Positions 20,371 to 31,333 of a stretch of DNA of 35,909 nucleotides are shown here, in pieces. Both the position numbers and the translations under genes were made by a program. Positions within the stretch are counted from its first letter, which is position 1, and each line of letters opens with the position of its first letter. Source of the stretch: Hysterium pulicare CBS 123377 (taxonomy: Eukaryota > Ascomycota > Dothideomycetes > Hysteriales > Hysteriaceae); contig AJFK01000433.1 in the NCBI GenBank assembly GCA_000467715.1, positions 1 through 35,909 of the forward strand. The letters run 5' to 3'. The notes beneath the pieces are model-generated. The model worked only from the letters and a program-made list of their open reading frames with translations, made no database searches and was not told the origin of the DNA.

Positions 20371-22990
20371 CATGGTTTCCCAATAACAGCAACATGGCCT
20401 CCAATACCTCGTCCTCCTCAAACATGCTCACGGAACCCCCGGAGAAGCCGCCGACCACCTCAGACAGCAGCACCTTGAATCGCAATATCCAATATGAGGA
20501 ACCTACCGAGTCAACAACACCGGAGAATAACCCCCCTCGCAAAAGATCGAGGTGGAAAAGGTTCAAGAAGTTTGTGCATGGACAAGAGAGGTATGTACTC
20601 GGCAATTAGCATTCGCAAGCTAGCACGTCTTCAGCAATAAGGTGTTCTGATTGCTTTGGCTTACTCATCGATACAGTGATTGGTGGTTTGCTTCCACTGC
20701 TATACCGTTCGTACCCAATCTCGTATGAAATCCATTCGTCTATCTACCGATGCTGAATCACCCTGCTATACAGCCTCCTCGCCGCCACTATCAGTCCGTT
20801 AGCGAACGTTCTCTCAATAGCTGCTTTGGTTACCTACTGGAGGGAGACTATCCATATAGATGGGAAGTTTGTGGGAGATTTCCAGGGTGTGCCCTTTGCA
20901 GACCCGCTATGGTATGCAATCACTATGCTCTATGAATGAACCGTAGGGCCCTGCAGCTGGATATAGGGCGCTATGGAAGAAGTTTTGGGAATAGACTGAC
21001 AGATCTTAGGTGCTACTGGATTAATGTGGCTTCCCTTATCTTTGGCTTCCTGGGAAATCTCTTTCTGCTCTTTAATTTCACGCAGCGTGTACGATATCTA
21101 ATCGCCTTGCCTATGACTATTATTTGCTGGTATCTTGCTACTGGTTTCGTAAGTGTTCCTTACCCAGCCCAGTCGGATTCCTACTGTTCCACACCTGACA
21201 TAAGCTAAATGGCTTTCCAGCTCATTGGCATCACTTCTTGCATGGACATCTACACACCTCCAAACCGACCTTATGAGACCTACACTCAGGGGTTTTGGTA
21301 TGCCGTCTTGGCGGCGGTTATGTACTTAATCTGCTCGATGATCTTGATGGTCAACATGTTGGGTTACTTTATGGGCCATTACCCCGATACCTTCGCCCTC
21401 ACCGATGCGCAAAGGACGCTAATCTTGCAAACAATGCTATTCTTTATCTGGCTAGCTGGAGGAGCAGCCGTGTTTTCCCGAGTGGAGATGGATGACGGTC
21501 AATCGGGATGGAATTTTACAGATGCTGTAGGTCCTCGCACCGTGCGCATAGATGTACGAACTGATTTCTTCCAGCTTTATTTTTGCGACGTCACTATCCT
21601 TACTGTTGGCTTCGGTGACCTTTACCCAACCAACGATGTCAGTCGTGGTCTTGTATTCCCTTACTCAGTTGGAGGGACCATCATGTTAGGTCTCGTCATT
21701 TCCAGCTTAATGAAATTTATGCGAGAACTAGGACATGAAAAGATTGTCCAGAAGCATTTCGAGAAAATGCGGGTCCGGACAATGGACCGTACAGTGACGA
21801 CTTCCTTTGAGCTTCAGGAGCGCGCAGAAGAGAAGAAGGCAGCGAAGAATAAGGACCTCCACAAACGCCGCCAACCTATTTCTGCAGCAACGATTAGCAA
21901 ACCTATCCAGTCTCGCCCCGCTCGTAGGACTATAATAGGCCATACCGTCAAGCGACTCACCCCTCGGCTGCAGAAACCAAAGCTCTTGCTCCTCCGTGAA
22001 GAACGAGACCGCTTCAATGCCATGCGCCGCATCCAAGCCTCAACAATGCGCTTCAAGAAATGGTACTCCCTGCTCGTCTCCGTCTTTCTCTTCCTAATCC
22101 TGTGGCTCGTAGGCGCTGTAGTATTCTGGCAATGCGAGAAAGGACCTCAGGGCATGACGTATTTTCAAGGGCTCTACTTCTGCTATGTTAGTCTTCTGAC
22201 AATCGGCTATGGCGATCTTTCTCCGAGAAGTAATCCCGGAAGGTGTTGGTTTGTGGTATGGTCTCTAATCGCAGTCCCTACGATGACGATTCTCATTTCT
22301 GACATGGGAGATACGGTGATTGGAAATTTCAAGCGTTTGAGTGATTCATTGGCTGATTTCACCGTCTTGCCGAAAGAAGGCATTTGGAGGGCTTGGGTGG
22401 AGAGACATCCTTGGTTACTAAATTGGTTGCAGAGAAAGTTGGAGGCTAGGGCCGCGAGGAAGAGACTGAAGAGGGGGTTTGAGACGGGTCCGGCTGAGGA
22501 TGATATTCCCGACCCTGAAGATCAACCCGCACCCCAAAACATCGATACCCTGGCGAAAGAAGTGGAAGATGATGCTAAAGGACGTGCTCCCTCTCCCGCC
22601 GAACTCTCCCGCCGCTTAGCGCAATCGATACGCCGCGTAGCCACTGATATGAAGTGCGATCCACCAAAACGATATGCGTATGAGGAATGGGTTGAGTTCA
22701 CGAGGTTGATTCGCCATTCGAAGAACCATAGGAAGATGGAAGTTGAAGAGGAAGAGGAGGAAGAGGGTCTTGTGGATTGGGATTGGATTGGGGAGGATAG
22801 TCCGCTTACGAGTGGACTGAGTGAAGCTGAGTTTTTGATGGAGAGGTTATGTGAGAGCCTGGTTAGGTTTTCTAGGAGGGCGGAGGCGGCGTTGGAGGGG
22901 ATGCGAGGGAAGGAAAGGGAGAGGGAGAGGGAGAGGGAGATGGATAGGGATATCATGACTATCGGAGGGAATGGAGATGGAAACGGATGA
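20367..22990 (+). CDS. TOK1: TOK-type two-pore-domain outward rectifier potassium channel
   Basis: Six exons: 20367-20590, 20677-20706, 20774-20911, 21010-21148, 21221-21526 and 21575-22990, giving 750 residues (741 if the ATG at 20394 is used). The N-terminal half holds the eight-helix layout of fungal TOK channels, beginning at DWWFASTAIPLLAATISPLA. The two selectivity filters are TVGFGD (289-294) and TIGYGD (488-493), each followed by the usual D-L-(Y/S)-P. TOK channels pass K+ outward across the plasma membrane and set membrane potential. The C-terminal cytosolic tail is acidic (EEEEEEEGLVDWDW) and ends in an RE repeat from a GGGAGA microsatellite. The gene is easily misread: the small 30-nt exon 2 and the stop-free 48-nt intron 5 are both invisible to a simple frame scan. 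It converges with the Rab-GAP gene. Confidence 0.95.
21527..21574 (+). other. stop-free 48-nt intron in the K+ channel
   Basis: Donor GTAGGT, CTGAT branch, acceptor TTCCAG. It is a multiple of three with no stop, so it reads through as 16 extra residues directly before LYFCDVTILTVGFGD. Homologues that I know as a family run NFxDALYFCDVT without an insert, which supports splicing. Confidence 0.8.
22914..22942 (+). repeat. GGGAGA microsatellite within the K+ channel tail
   Basis: About five imperfect units of gggaga, encoding an alternating Arg-Glu run near the C terminus of the channel. Confidence 0.7.
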
Positions 22991-23051
22991 AAGTATACTG
23001 GTCCTTGGTTCTGGTTACGCAATACATTGGAGATACCCGGTACTCTTATCT

Positions 23052-23057
23052 AATAAA
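23052..23057 (+). terminator. polyadenylation signal of the K+ channel gene
   Basis: An AATAAA hexamer 62 nt past the stop codon, within the 207-bp convergent gap to the Rab-GAP gene. Confidence 0.5.
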
Positions 23058-23197
23058 GTCAAGCGCGTTTAATTGTACGATGACAAGGTCTATTTCTAAC
23101 ATTCGAACTTATCTGTTCCTTTCCAAAAGCGCCAGAGTCCTCTATTGGTATCCTGCTTGCTTCAAAATACTTTTGACCCGGACATTCCAGCACATGA

Positions 23198-24623
23198 CTA
23201 TACAAACATTGCGAATATTGCCTTGATAGACTCAAAAGGCGTACCAACGCCATGGAACCGCGAATTCATTCCGCCGTTCTTGCCCATCCACCAGGCGACG
23301 ACGCCTACAGCCACAGCAAGGCCAACGGCCTTGGCTGGTCGCCTGTACAACCACACCTGTTTCCTAACAGTCATGACCGCCTTTCTTATAGCTTCTTTCC
23401 TATGCACCTCCACCTCTTGCTTTCTGAACCAAGTCTCGCCGTTTTGTATCGATTGTTTCGCGACATCAGAGGGTACCCGGGTTGTCTTCAGAGCACTATT
23501 CGATGATATGCGACGCCATGCTCCCCATGGCAGCGATTCTGGGGGATGGTTTTCAAAGAGTGTTATTGTTCGTGATATGAGGAGTTCGATGTTGAGAGGC
23601 TTGGGAAGCTTGGAGAGGGTGAAGTGGAGCATCTCTGGTTCGTCGAGAGGGATCTCTAGAAGTTCGTCCTTGCGCGCTAGAATGACCTGTATCAATTGTG
23701 AGAACAGCATGTGCCATGATAGATCAAGGAGGATTTATGCCACATACCACCGCGAAGAAATACACGGGTATGACCGCCTCGCGAGCCAGGAAGAAGTCGA
23801 ACAATCTCGCAATGGCGCCATACTCCTCGATATCGTGCGCGTATAAAGTGAGTGTTGCAGATAAAGCGAAGAAGGGTTGGGTCTGCGAGACTCGGTTGTG
23901 CAAAGCTGGGTCGACCGTGTAGAGAATTGGATGAACCAGGTGAAGATGAGAAGTAGCACCCTCCAGAGAATGCAGCATGAAATCTCGTATACGAAGTAGC
24001 GATAGGCGAATCACGGCCGAAGGAGCCTTGTCAATCCCAAGGACAAGCAACAGGACTTGAACGATATCATGGTATCCTTGAAAGTAACATAAGGCTGGAT
24101 GTCTGCGGAGAAGCTCGGTGATGACATCTGACAGCTCCTTTCTTCGATTTTCGAGCTGCCTGCCAGATTCGCCTTGCAGATATTAGCGTTCCCGCGGGCT
24201 GATCGGAGAGAGAACAAGACTAATGTACCGGTAGGGTAGTTCACAAAAGAGCGGTTGACGTCCAAGCCGACTTGATGTTCGTCTCTATGGGGCGGCAGAG
24301 ATCTCCAATCACCCTGGATATGCCGCGTTTCATGGCTACACCCCAACAGTATTGGCCCTGGATAGCATGGTAGGTCAGTATAGAGTTTCGAGTGACGTTG
24401 GACATGCGGGCATACAAGCTGCACGTCGGAGACGGTCGTTCACGAGGCCATGGCTGGCCGTTGCAAGACGTATGAGAGCGTTGACGTCTTGGTTGCGGCA
24501 GGCTGCAGCAATCTGCAGCGCCTTCTCGTCCGCTGTAGCCGATGACGGGGGAGTGGTCGATGCATCTTGAGAGGGGGGACTTCCATGCTGGTCATGCTGT
24601 CGAGAAGCAGTCTGAGAAGCCAT
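23198..24623 (-). CDS. GYP8: Rab GTPase-activating protein, TBC1D20/Gyp8 type
   Basis: Four exons: 24416-24623, 24229-24357, 23748-24172 and 23198-23686, giving 416 residues, close to TBC1D20. The TBC catalytic core is intact after splicing: WPILLGC from W70, the IxxDxxR-like arginine-finger motif GLDVNR (D102, R105), and the glutamine-finger motif YFQG (Q144). Further family blocks are SQTQPFFALSATLTLYAHDI, ARLFDFFLAREAV and EPEMLHFTLSKLPKPL. A hydrophobic segment near the C terminus (AVGLAVAVGVVAWWMG) fits the tail anchor of this subfamily, whose human member acts on Rab1 at the ER. The role in ER-Golgi traffic is inferred from the family. Single-frame readings show only fragments because the catalytic residues lie in exons 2 and 3. 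Confidence 0.93.
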
Positions 24624-25821
24624 AACGCTGCCAATCCATCATCGGGCATATAGCTTGGCCGCGGAAGCAGGACCGGCGAGAAAGCTGGATAGGGCTGAGC
24701 CGACATGCGCTGGCATCGGCAAGGGAGGGAGAGAGGAGTGCTGAATGCAGGACGACGCGTTGGCAGGTCCGACGCGGCCCAGGGCGCTGCGTTGTGGCGT
24801 AGGCGCTGCCGGGGTGGAGGGACGCCATGCCCGTCCGAGATGCAACAAGAGGCAGTCACAGTTGCTCGTACATGGAAAACGTGAGGTGCAACCACGGCGG
24901 ATTGCCAAACCTGGAGGGAACGATGGGCCGACGTCGAACGGAATGACTTGCAGATGTCGCCAGTCCCGCGCTGGGCCGACGCCTTCGCCGAGCCATTCAC
25001 TCCAGGCTCCAGGGCGCCCAGACGAAAGTACATCGGCCGGCGTCTTGCTCGACGCAGGCCAACAGCCGTGTTGGTGATCGGCTGCCAAGTTCCGCCATCC
25101 AACCTTCTATGCATACCCGAGTCTCTCGCGAAGGCAGCAGCCTTGTTGCCGCATACTTGGCCGAGCACCTGATTCTGTGGCCTGAGGTCTAGCGTCCTCC
25201 ATTCACTCAAATACGTCCCGTTCCGTACCGCTCCCGCCATCCTTCTGCCAGCTACTCCTCCCTCTATTCTTATCCGAGTGCCGTGTCGTGTCTGAAGTCC
25301 TTGCCCCAAGCCTCACCCCGTCTGCTCGGCCCTCTGTGATTCGCTACCCGCCATCAGCGATTCAGCTGCATCTACATCTCAATGCGGCTATTGACACCAC
25401 CCCTGCGAGAGCCTTTATAGCCCACTCTCGTCCTCTCTCTCTCACCTGTTTCTCTCCCGACTCTTGACAGATGCCTTTTCTTTCCTCACGCTAGCACCTG
25501 CCTGAGCCCGAGCATCAACATGTTACCACCATCACAATCATTGCTCACGTTGTCAACTTCACTTCATTCTCCATTCGTCTAGGACAGGCTCAGATGTGCC
25601 GCCGTTGCCAGTAATCCTCATCATCGGGGCGAGAGTTTGCTTAGGCTTTCACACCGTCTTCCGGGTTGGTCTTTCCTCTTCTGGGAGCGCTCGGCATCTT
25701 TGCTTCGATCCAAGCCATCCCTCCTGTCTACAAACTATTCGATCCCATCTTCTCCATAGGCGAGCCGACTTTCTCCTGACTTGCTTCGACTCCTCATTTC
25801 GGTCTTCCTTCTAACTTCAAC
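24624..25821. promoter_or_regulatory. long divergent upstream region, Gyp8-like / MMS1_N-type gene
   Basis: 1.2 kb between two divergent start codons. The part at 24640-25310 is GC-rich and carries a 289-codon open frame on the minus strand that overlaps the first exon of the Rab-GAP gene in another frame; its composition is Arg/Pro/Ala-rich and unlike any family, so I treat it as leader or chance. The part at 25380-25800 is CT-rich. Confidence 0.45.
25414..25470 (+). promoter_or_regulatory. candidate core promoter: TATA-like box and CT tract
   Basis: TTTATA at 25414-25419 is followed at once by a run of CT dinucleotides (about 25425-25464). This arrangement is common just upstream of transcription starts in filamentous fungi and would give a leader of about 350 nt for the MMS1_N-type gene. 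Confidence 0.35.
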
Positions 25822-28800
25822 ATGTCTATTCAGACTGGTGTTTTTGTCAACGGCGAGTGGACAACAAGAAGCGTTGATGTACACGAGATTATCGCAAGAA
25901 ATCGTCGGCAGGCGGAGCCCGAAAAGAAATTGCCGGAACCCAAGATGCCCGAACACATCCCTGAGTTGGGGATACTCTCGCGAACAGTGTTTCGAAGCCC
26001 TCTAGTCAATTACATTCTCCAAGCTAGGATCCGCCACAAGGACGCCAATGATGTTGTTTTCATAGGTGAAGACTTCGTCCATCTGAAAGAAATCCACAAG
26101 GACGGCCATCTATGTCATATTGCTACCAAGTCGGATTTCGACTCTCGTATCCGAACAGCAAGAATCTTTGGAGAACCTAAAAAGGCCGAACTGCAGGAAC
26201 TGATAGACACAGGCTTGCCTCCTCCTTCAAATGCTCCACCCGCAAAGACGGAGCAGACCCGGTCAGATGAGGTAATTCCACCGCAAGTCATTGTGCTCAC
26301 GCTTGAGTCAAGGAAACTCATGTTTCTGTATGCTCTACAAGATGATACTGGCGCTGTCAAGTTTTGTCAGTCCACCCTTGCATTTCCTCCGGGGAAGACG
26401 TTCTTGGAGCAGCCGGGCAAACATCTCACGGTTGACCCTAAGTCTCGAGCCATCGCAGTATCAGCATGGGAAGGATACTTTATAGTCTATGCGACGACCA
26501 ATATGCCCCAGTGGAGAAGAGATACAGTACGAAACTCTCGTACCGTTACACCTGTAGTTCAAGAGCGAACATTCAAAATCGAAGATGCCACCATCTTGAA
26601 GATGGAGTTCCTCTCGCAAGAAAAAAATGACGACGATCACGTCATTCTTCTAATTGTTTTTGCGAGTCGTGGAACCATCAGGATGTCATGTTATGATTGG
26701 GATGCGTCAAAAGGTTTACAATCTGTCGTTGTACGGGCGGAGAGGTACCCGATCGATACCGGTAAGTATCACCTACTTCACTGGTTTGATCATCTTTCTC
26801 TATTCTAAGGCGGTTTCTACTCAACGTTACCAAAGCTGCAAACTAATTCCGTTTCTAGAAGACGGCATCCCGTCATTACTCATACCACTCAAACGCTCTC
26901 CCGATTTCATATTGATCTTTCCGAACGGATCCTCGATCTATAAGGATATTTTATCCGGATCGCCATCGCAGCTCGTCATACCACTCACTGAAGAGGCACC
27001 CAGAGAACCAGGGAACTCTAAAAGGAAACCATTATGGACACAATGGGAAAGGATGTCTCGAAATGCGTCCTATTTGAAAGAAGCTTTCTATATCGTCAGA
27101 GAAGACGGATTGGTTGGATACGTTGTGGCAGACCGAAAGGATCTATCTCAAGGAACAAATGCAGGCAACTTTGCGTGCGCTGTCAACACGGCCTTTACAA
27201 CTTTGGACCTTGAACATCCAGAAGGAATGCTCAGAAGTCCAGATGTATTGATTGCGACCGGAGACATGTCGTATGGAGAATCGCAAAGAATTGGGCTTTA
27301 TGTGGGCGAAAAGTCTATTCCAACAAGATGGAATACCATGTCTCTAAATTTCATTGAATCGATCCCAAATTGGACTCCGATATCAGACTCTATGTTGTCA
27401 AAACTCCCTGGCCTTCAAACTGGCTACCAGAGGCAGCGAGACTCGCTATTCATAACCAGTGGAAGAGCACCCTATGGTGCCCTCTCTGAACTCCGATGGG
27501 GTATATATGCCTTGATTCATACTACAGTCAAATTACAGGACATGGCCGGCATCACTAACATATGGATCGTCGGCTACGGTGTTCTTGACAACCCTGCGGC
27601 GCACCATGTCTTTGTTCTACTATCTTTACCCCCGAATAGTTATCTATTTCAGATCCAAATCAAAGATGGGGACTTGGATGTTGTGGATGTAAGTGGCGAA
27701 AAATGTGGACTTGACCTGGAGAACGAAACTCTTGCTGCTTGCTCTATGGGTCCGGATTCATCGATACAGATTACTCGAACCGGTGTACACCTACTCCACG
27801 CTACAAGCAATGACGATACTCTTCTCCCTCGTTTCGCAACGGATAACTTTCCGCCCACCGTTTCCGCCATCGCTGGCGCAGTCAGTCCTCGTTTACCTTT
27901 CGTTGCAGTAATTTTGCGGGAGGGGCCGAATGTCAGCCTTAAAGTGACGCGACTTGTCAACAATGATGATTCAATTTCATTTGGAACCTCAATAGTCCGT
28001 CAACTGTCCGATGATCCGACCTGTCTAGATTTCATCCAGCTTAAAGGGACTCCGTATGTTTTTGTCGGAACGACAAGTTCTCGTCTCTTGATATTCAAAT
28101 TCACTATGAACAGCCTTTTACCGGTCATGGAAGAGAATATAGACGGCGCTACTTCTCAGGGTCTACCATCTGTATGTGAGAGCGTTGCTGTGCTCTCTAG
28201 TGGTGCGACACAGGATTCTATTTTGGCTTGCGGTATGAGAAGTGGTGAAGTATACAGCTTTGGCATTGACTTGAGCGGCAATGGTAAGCCTTAGTTATCA
28301 AGTAGAGTCTTCGTACGCTAATCGAACAACAGGGATGGCTACAATAAAATCGAAACATGTCAGCCGAATGGGTTATACTTCTGCCCGAGTCATAAAGAGT
28401 GAGGCCGACCCGTCAGTGGCATTCATCTCGTGCGGATCTGATATGTGTCGAATTCGGAGGAGGAGCACTGGCTCATCAGCGCTCACGACCGAATCCGTAT
28501 GGTTCACGGAGGGAATGATGTCTTGGTATCAGCAATCTGCTGTTTCTGCCCTTACCCAGCTCCCATTGAGAGAGAATTCAAATGACAGTCTTTCCGGATT
28601 CGTCTTTGCCATCTCAGGTTCGAAGTTGCTGATTGCAAACTTCGACGACGAGGCACGCACCAAAAGCAACCCGAGCGCACTCAGCATGCGTGGCTACAAA
28701 TCGGCAAAAGTGGTTCCTCGCCGACTGGGAATGAAGTCTACGCCGTACAAACTCATGTACTCAGATCGGCTGAGAATGATGGTTGTAGCTACGGCGAATC

Positions 28801-30321
28801 CCGAAGTCATCCGAGACAGTTCAAAGAAACGTTATGGGGAACGTACCATTAATTCTTGGATTGAGATTATCAGGGTCGACGATGATTTCTTTGAGAATGA
28901 AATCAAATCGGAAGAGGGCGAAGAGCCAACGGAGGATAGGTTTGTAGCGGATCGATTTGAACTCAAGCCTTACGAGAGGGTTTATGCTATTTTGTATTGG
29001 ACATATGATGACGGCAAGGGCAAGAAGTACGGATTCACTATCGCTGGCACGGGATTCCCAAACGGTTCGGGGCCGCAGCGTGGTCGGACTCTTTTCTTTC
29101 GAACTGGACCCGACTCTGAAGGCAAAGTATATTTGCATCTCAAAAGAGAGAAAGTCTTAGAGCAACCGGTGTATTCGATGGCGCTTTTCAGCGAACGTCA
29201 ACTCGCGTACACATCTGGGAACACTCTTCATTTCGATGAGTACCTTGTGGCGGAGAAAAAGTAAGTGATGATGCTGCGTCTGCGATACCGCGACTGACCT
29301 TTTGTTCAGATGGATCAAGCGATTTACGGAAAAGCTACCATCAGCTGGGATCCATGTAACCACCTCTCCTCCCTACATATACGTCTCCACTGCGCAAGAT
29401 TCTATTCTCTGTTACCAGATTAGGTCCTCTGGAGCGGAACCTACCGACATCACACCTATCTTTACCGATGGACGCCAACGTCAATCAGCATATCATCTTG
29501 TGCTCAATTTACCGCCACCTACCATGCCTGAAGGGAATGGTGATCAGCTCAATTCTACGCTTTCTCAATCCCCGTCACCATCCACTGCTTCTCAACCCAC
29601 AACACTTGTCCTAGTATCAGATAAATCCTGTTCCGTAACTGGCCTTCTCCACCCATCGCAACGCAACTTCAAATCTGCGGCTCCCACGATATTCGAAGCA
29701 AGTCTCTCCCGGTCCATAACACGTCTTCGGCAAGGGAATATTCGGCCACCATGGCGACAACACAACTATCCTTCTACTTCCACCCACAGCTCTACCTCAG
29801 ACATACTAGGAATCATTGCAGATGACATCATTGGCACGTCCGTCGATGGATCCGTTTTCACGTTCTCCATCCTCTCATTGCCATCCTTCCGCCTTCTGAA
29901 ATTGCTCGAAAACCTCATCAAGGTCAATGTAGAGCGCGATCCCGCTAATCAAAACGATGTCCATCCAAGACCTGACCCTTCTCATCAGGAGCAAACATCA
30001 CCCATCAAATTTCGAGATGTGGATCCAGATCGGGATAAGAGGGGTTATGCGAAGCCAAGAGGATTCCATGTGGATGGGGATATCTTAGTTGGATATTTGC
30101 TAGATCTTGACCATGACGAGCTATACAAATTGGTCCACGAAGGGACGGAGGAGGAAGTTGGAGATGTCTTTATCCGGCTTGCGAGAGAGGTCGTCGGAAG
30201 CGTTCTTGCAACTAACGTCGACACGGAGGAAAGTAAAGATAAAGATGGAAACCTCGGAGAGAAGGCATTGGTAAGGGCTGTGGAGGAATGGTTGAGGTGC
30301 GTTCTTGCACCTATACTATGA
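25822..30321 (+). CDS. MMS1_N/CPSF_A-type beta-propeller scaffold (DDB1/Mms1/Rse1 superfamily)
   Basis: Four exons: 25822-26761, 26859-28283, 28333-29260 and 29310-30321, with introns of 97, 49 and 49 nt. The product has 1,434 residues, the size of DDB1/Mms1/Rse1/CPSF160 proteins. The N-terminal part has LGILSRTVFRSPLVNYILQARIR, the typical opening of the fungal MMS1_N (PF10433) proteins, followed by many short beta-rich repeats (VIVLTLESRKLMFLYAL, IAVSAWEGYFIVYAT, LLIPLKRSPDFILIFPNGS). The C-terminal third (DGDILVGYLLDLDHDEL, ALVRAVEEWLR) looks like an altered CPSF_A end. Relatives act in Cullin-based ubiquitin ligases, splicing or mRNA 3' processing in the nucleus. Which of these applies is not clear from the sequence; an Mms1-like role in genome stability is one option. 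The start at 25822 follows a CT-rich leader. Confidence 0.85.
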
Positions 30322-31333
30322 TCATGATTCTGCGTTCACTTCACCTATTGCTACTCCCGGTTCTCTCCTTCTGTCATTTCTTCAATTTCTCCTGTTCTAG
30401 CTAAAGATTATTCTTTTCATGTTCTCGGCGTCGGCACTGGGATCAGTCTGGAGGAATGTTTCTGGTATACACTCAACTTCACGGAGGTACCCCTTGTCTG
30501 TACGCGTAGCATTGGGTGAGTCGGTCTCTTTTCACAGCTATTTGTACGACATTATGTAGACATATTCTCTCATTCACAGCATCACGAAATAAAATTCATA
30601 AGCTCTCACAAGTCATAGTCTCAGTGCCACCATATTGAAATTCTTGATTATAAGTATATTCATTTCGTTCCGTATCTAGAATCGAGTGACCATGTCCTCA
30701 ACCCGAAAACCACAACTAGAACCCAACCATAACTGACGCTCGCATCCTTTGGAAGCCAGCGCGGCACACTTAGCCACCACAGCCGTGAAGGGCCGGTAAG
30801 ACAAGGGAGCCTGGACGGCCATGCAAAGGAAAGTTTGGAGGGTCAAATGAATCAAAGCCAGCACAGCACAAGGGAACTTTCCACAGCCCTGGAGAGCCAG
30901 TAAGGAACGCTCGAGCCTGCGTGGCTAGAAAAACAATCGTGTTTGGGTGTTGAAGAAAAGCCGTAGGTATGAGAGACATGATTCATGAGCGCCGACAGTG
31001 TGAAAAAGCCCGTATCTCAGACGGTGATGCCGACAGTGGAAAGGATCCCAAATTTTGGAGAGTGGGATCGACATATGACACGATGAATATCCTTCACCTG
31101 GAGGACATCCGAAAACAAAGACAAGTACCGGTATGCATGGGGAAGTAAGCGGACTAAACCGAGAATGATCCAACTCGCCGTTAGATGGGAAATGCATTCA
31201 CATAGTCCGCCAGTGGGTAACAAATCTAGGTGAAAGCATCGAGGGGGAAACAATAGCACATTGTTCGCTGTGGATGAGCGACCATGTGCAGGATATCGTG
31301 AACAAACTTTTGAGAAGGCCATTGCGCAGGTCT
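30322..31333. other. convergent intergenic region
   Basis: About 1 kb between the 3' ends of the MMS1_N-type gene and the La gene. Short open frames only; probably two 3' UTRs. No gene recognised. Confidence 0.45.
30588..30593 (+). terminator. possible polyadenylation signal of the MMS1_N-type gene
   Basis: An AATAAA hexamer in an AT-rich stretch, 267 nt after the stop codon. Confidence 0.4.

Noticed and set aside
20912-20946. 35-nt intron in the K+ channel gene
   Set aside because: It keeps the frame but is too short and leaves an odd insert before CYWINVASLIFGF. The 98-nt intron 20912-21009 with a CTGAC branch and TTAG acceptor gives the conserved join.
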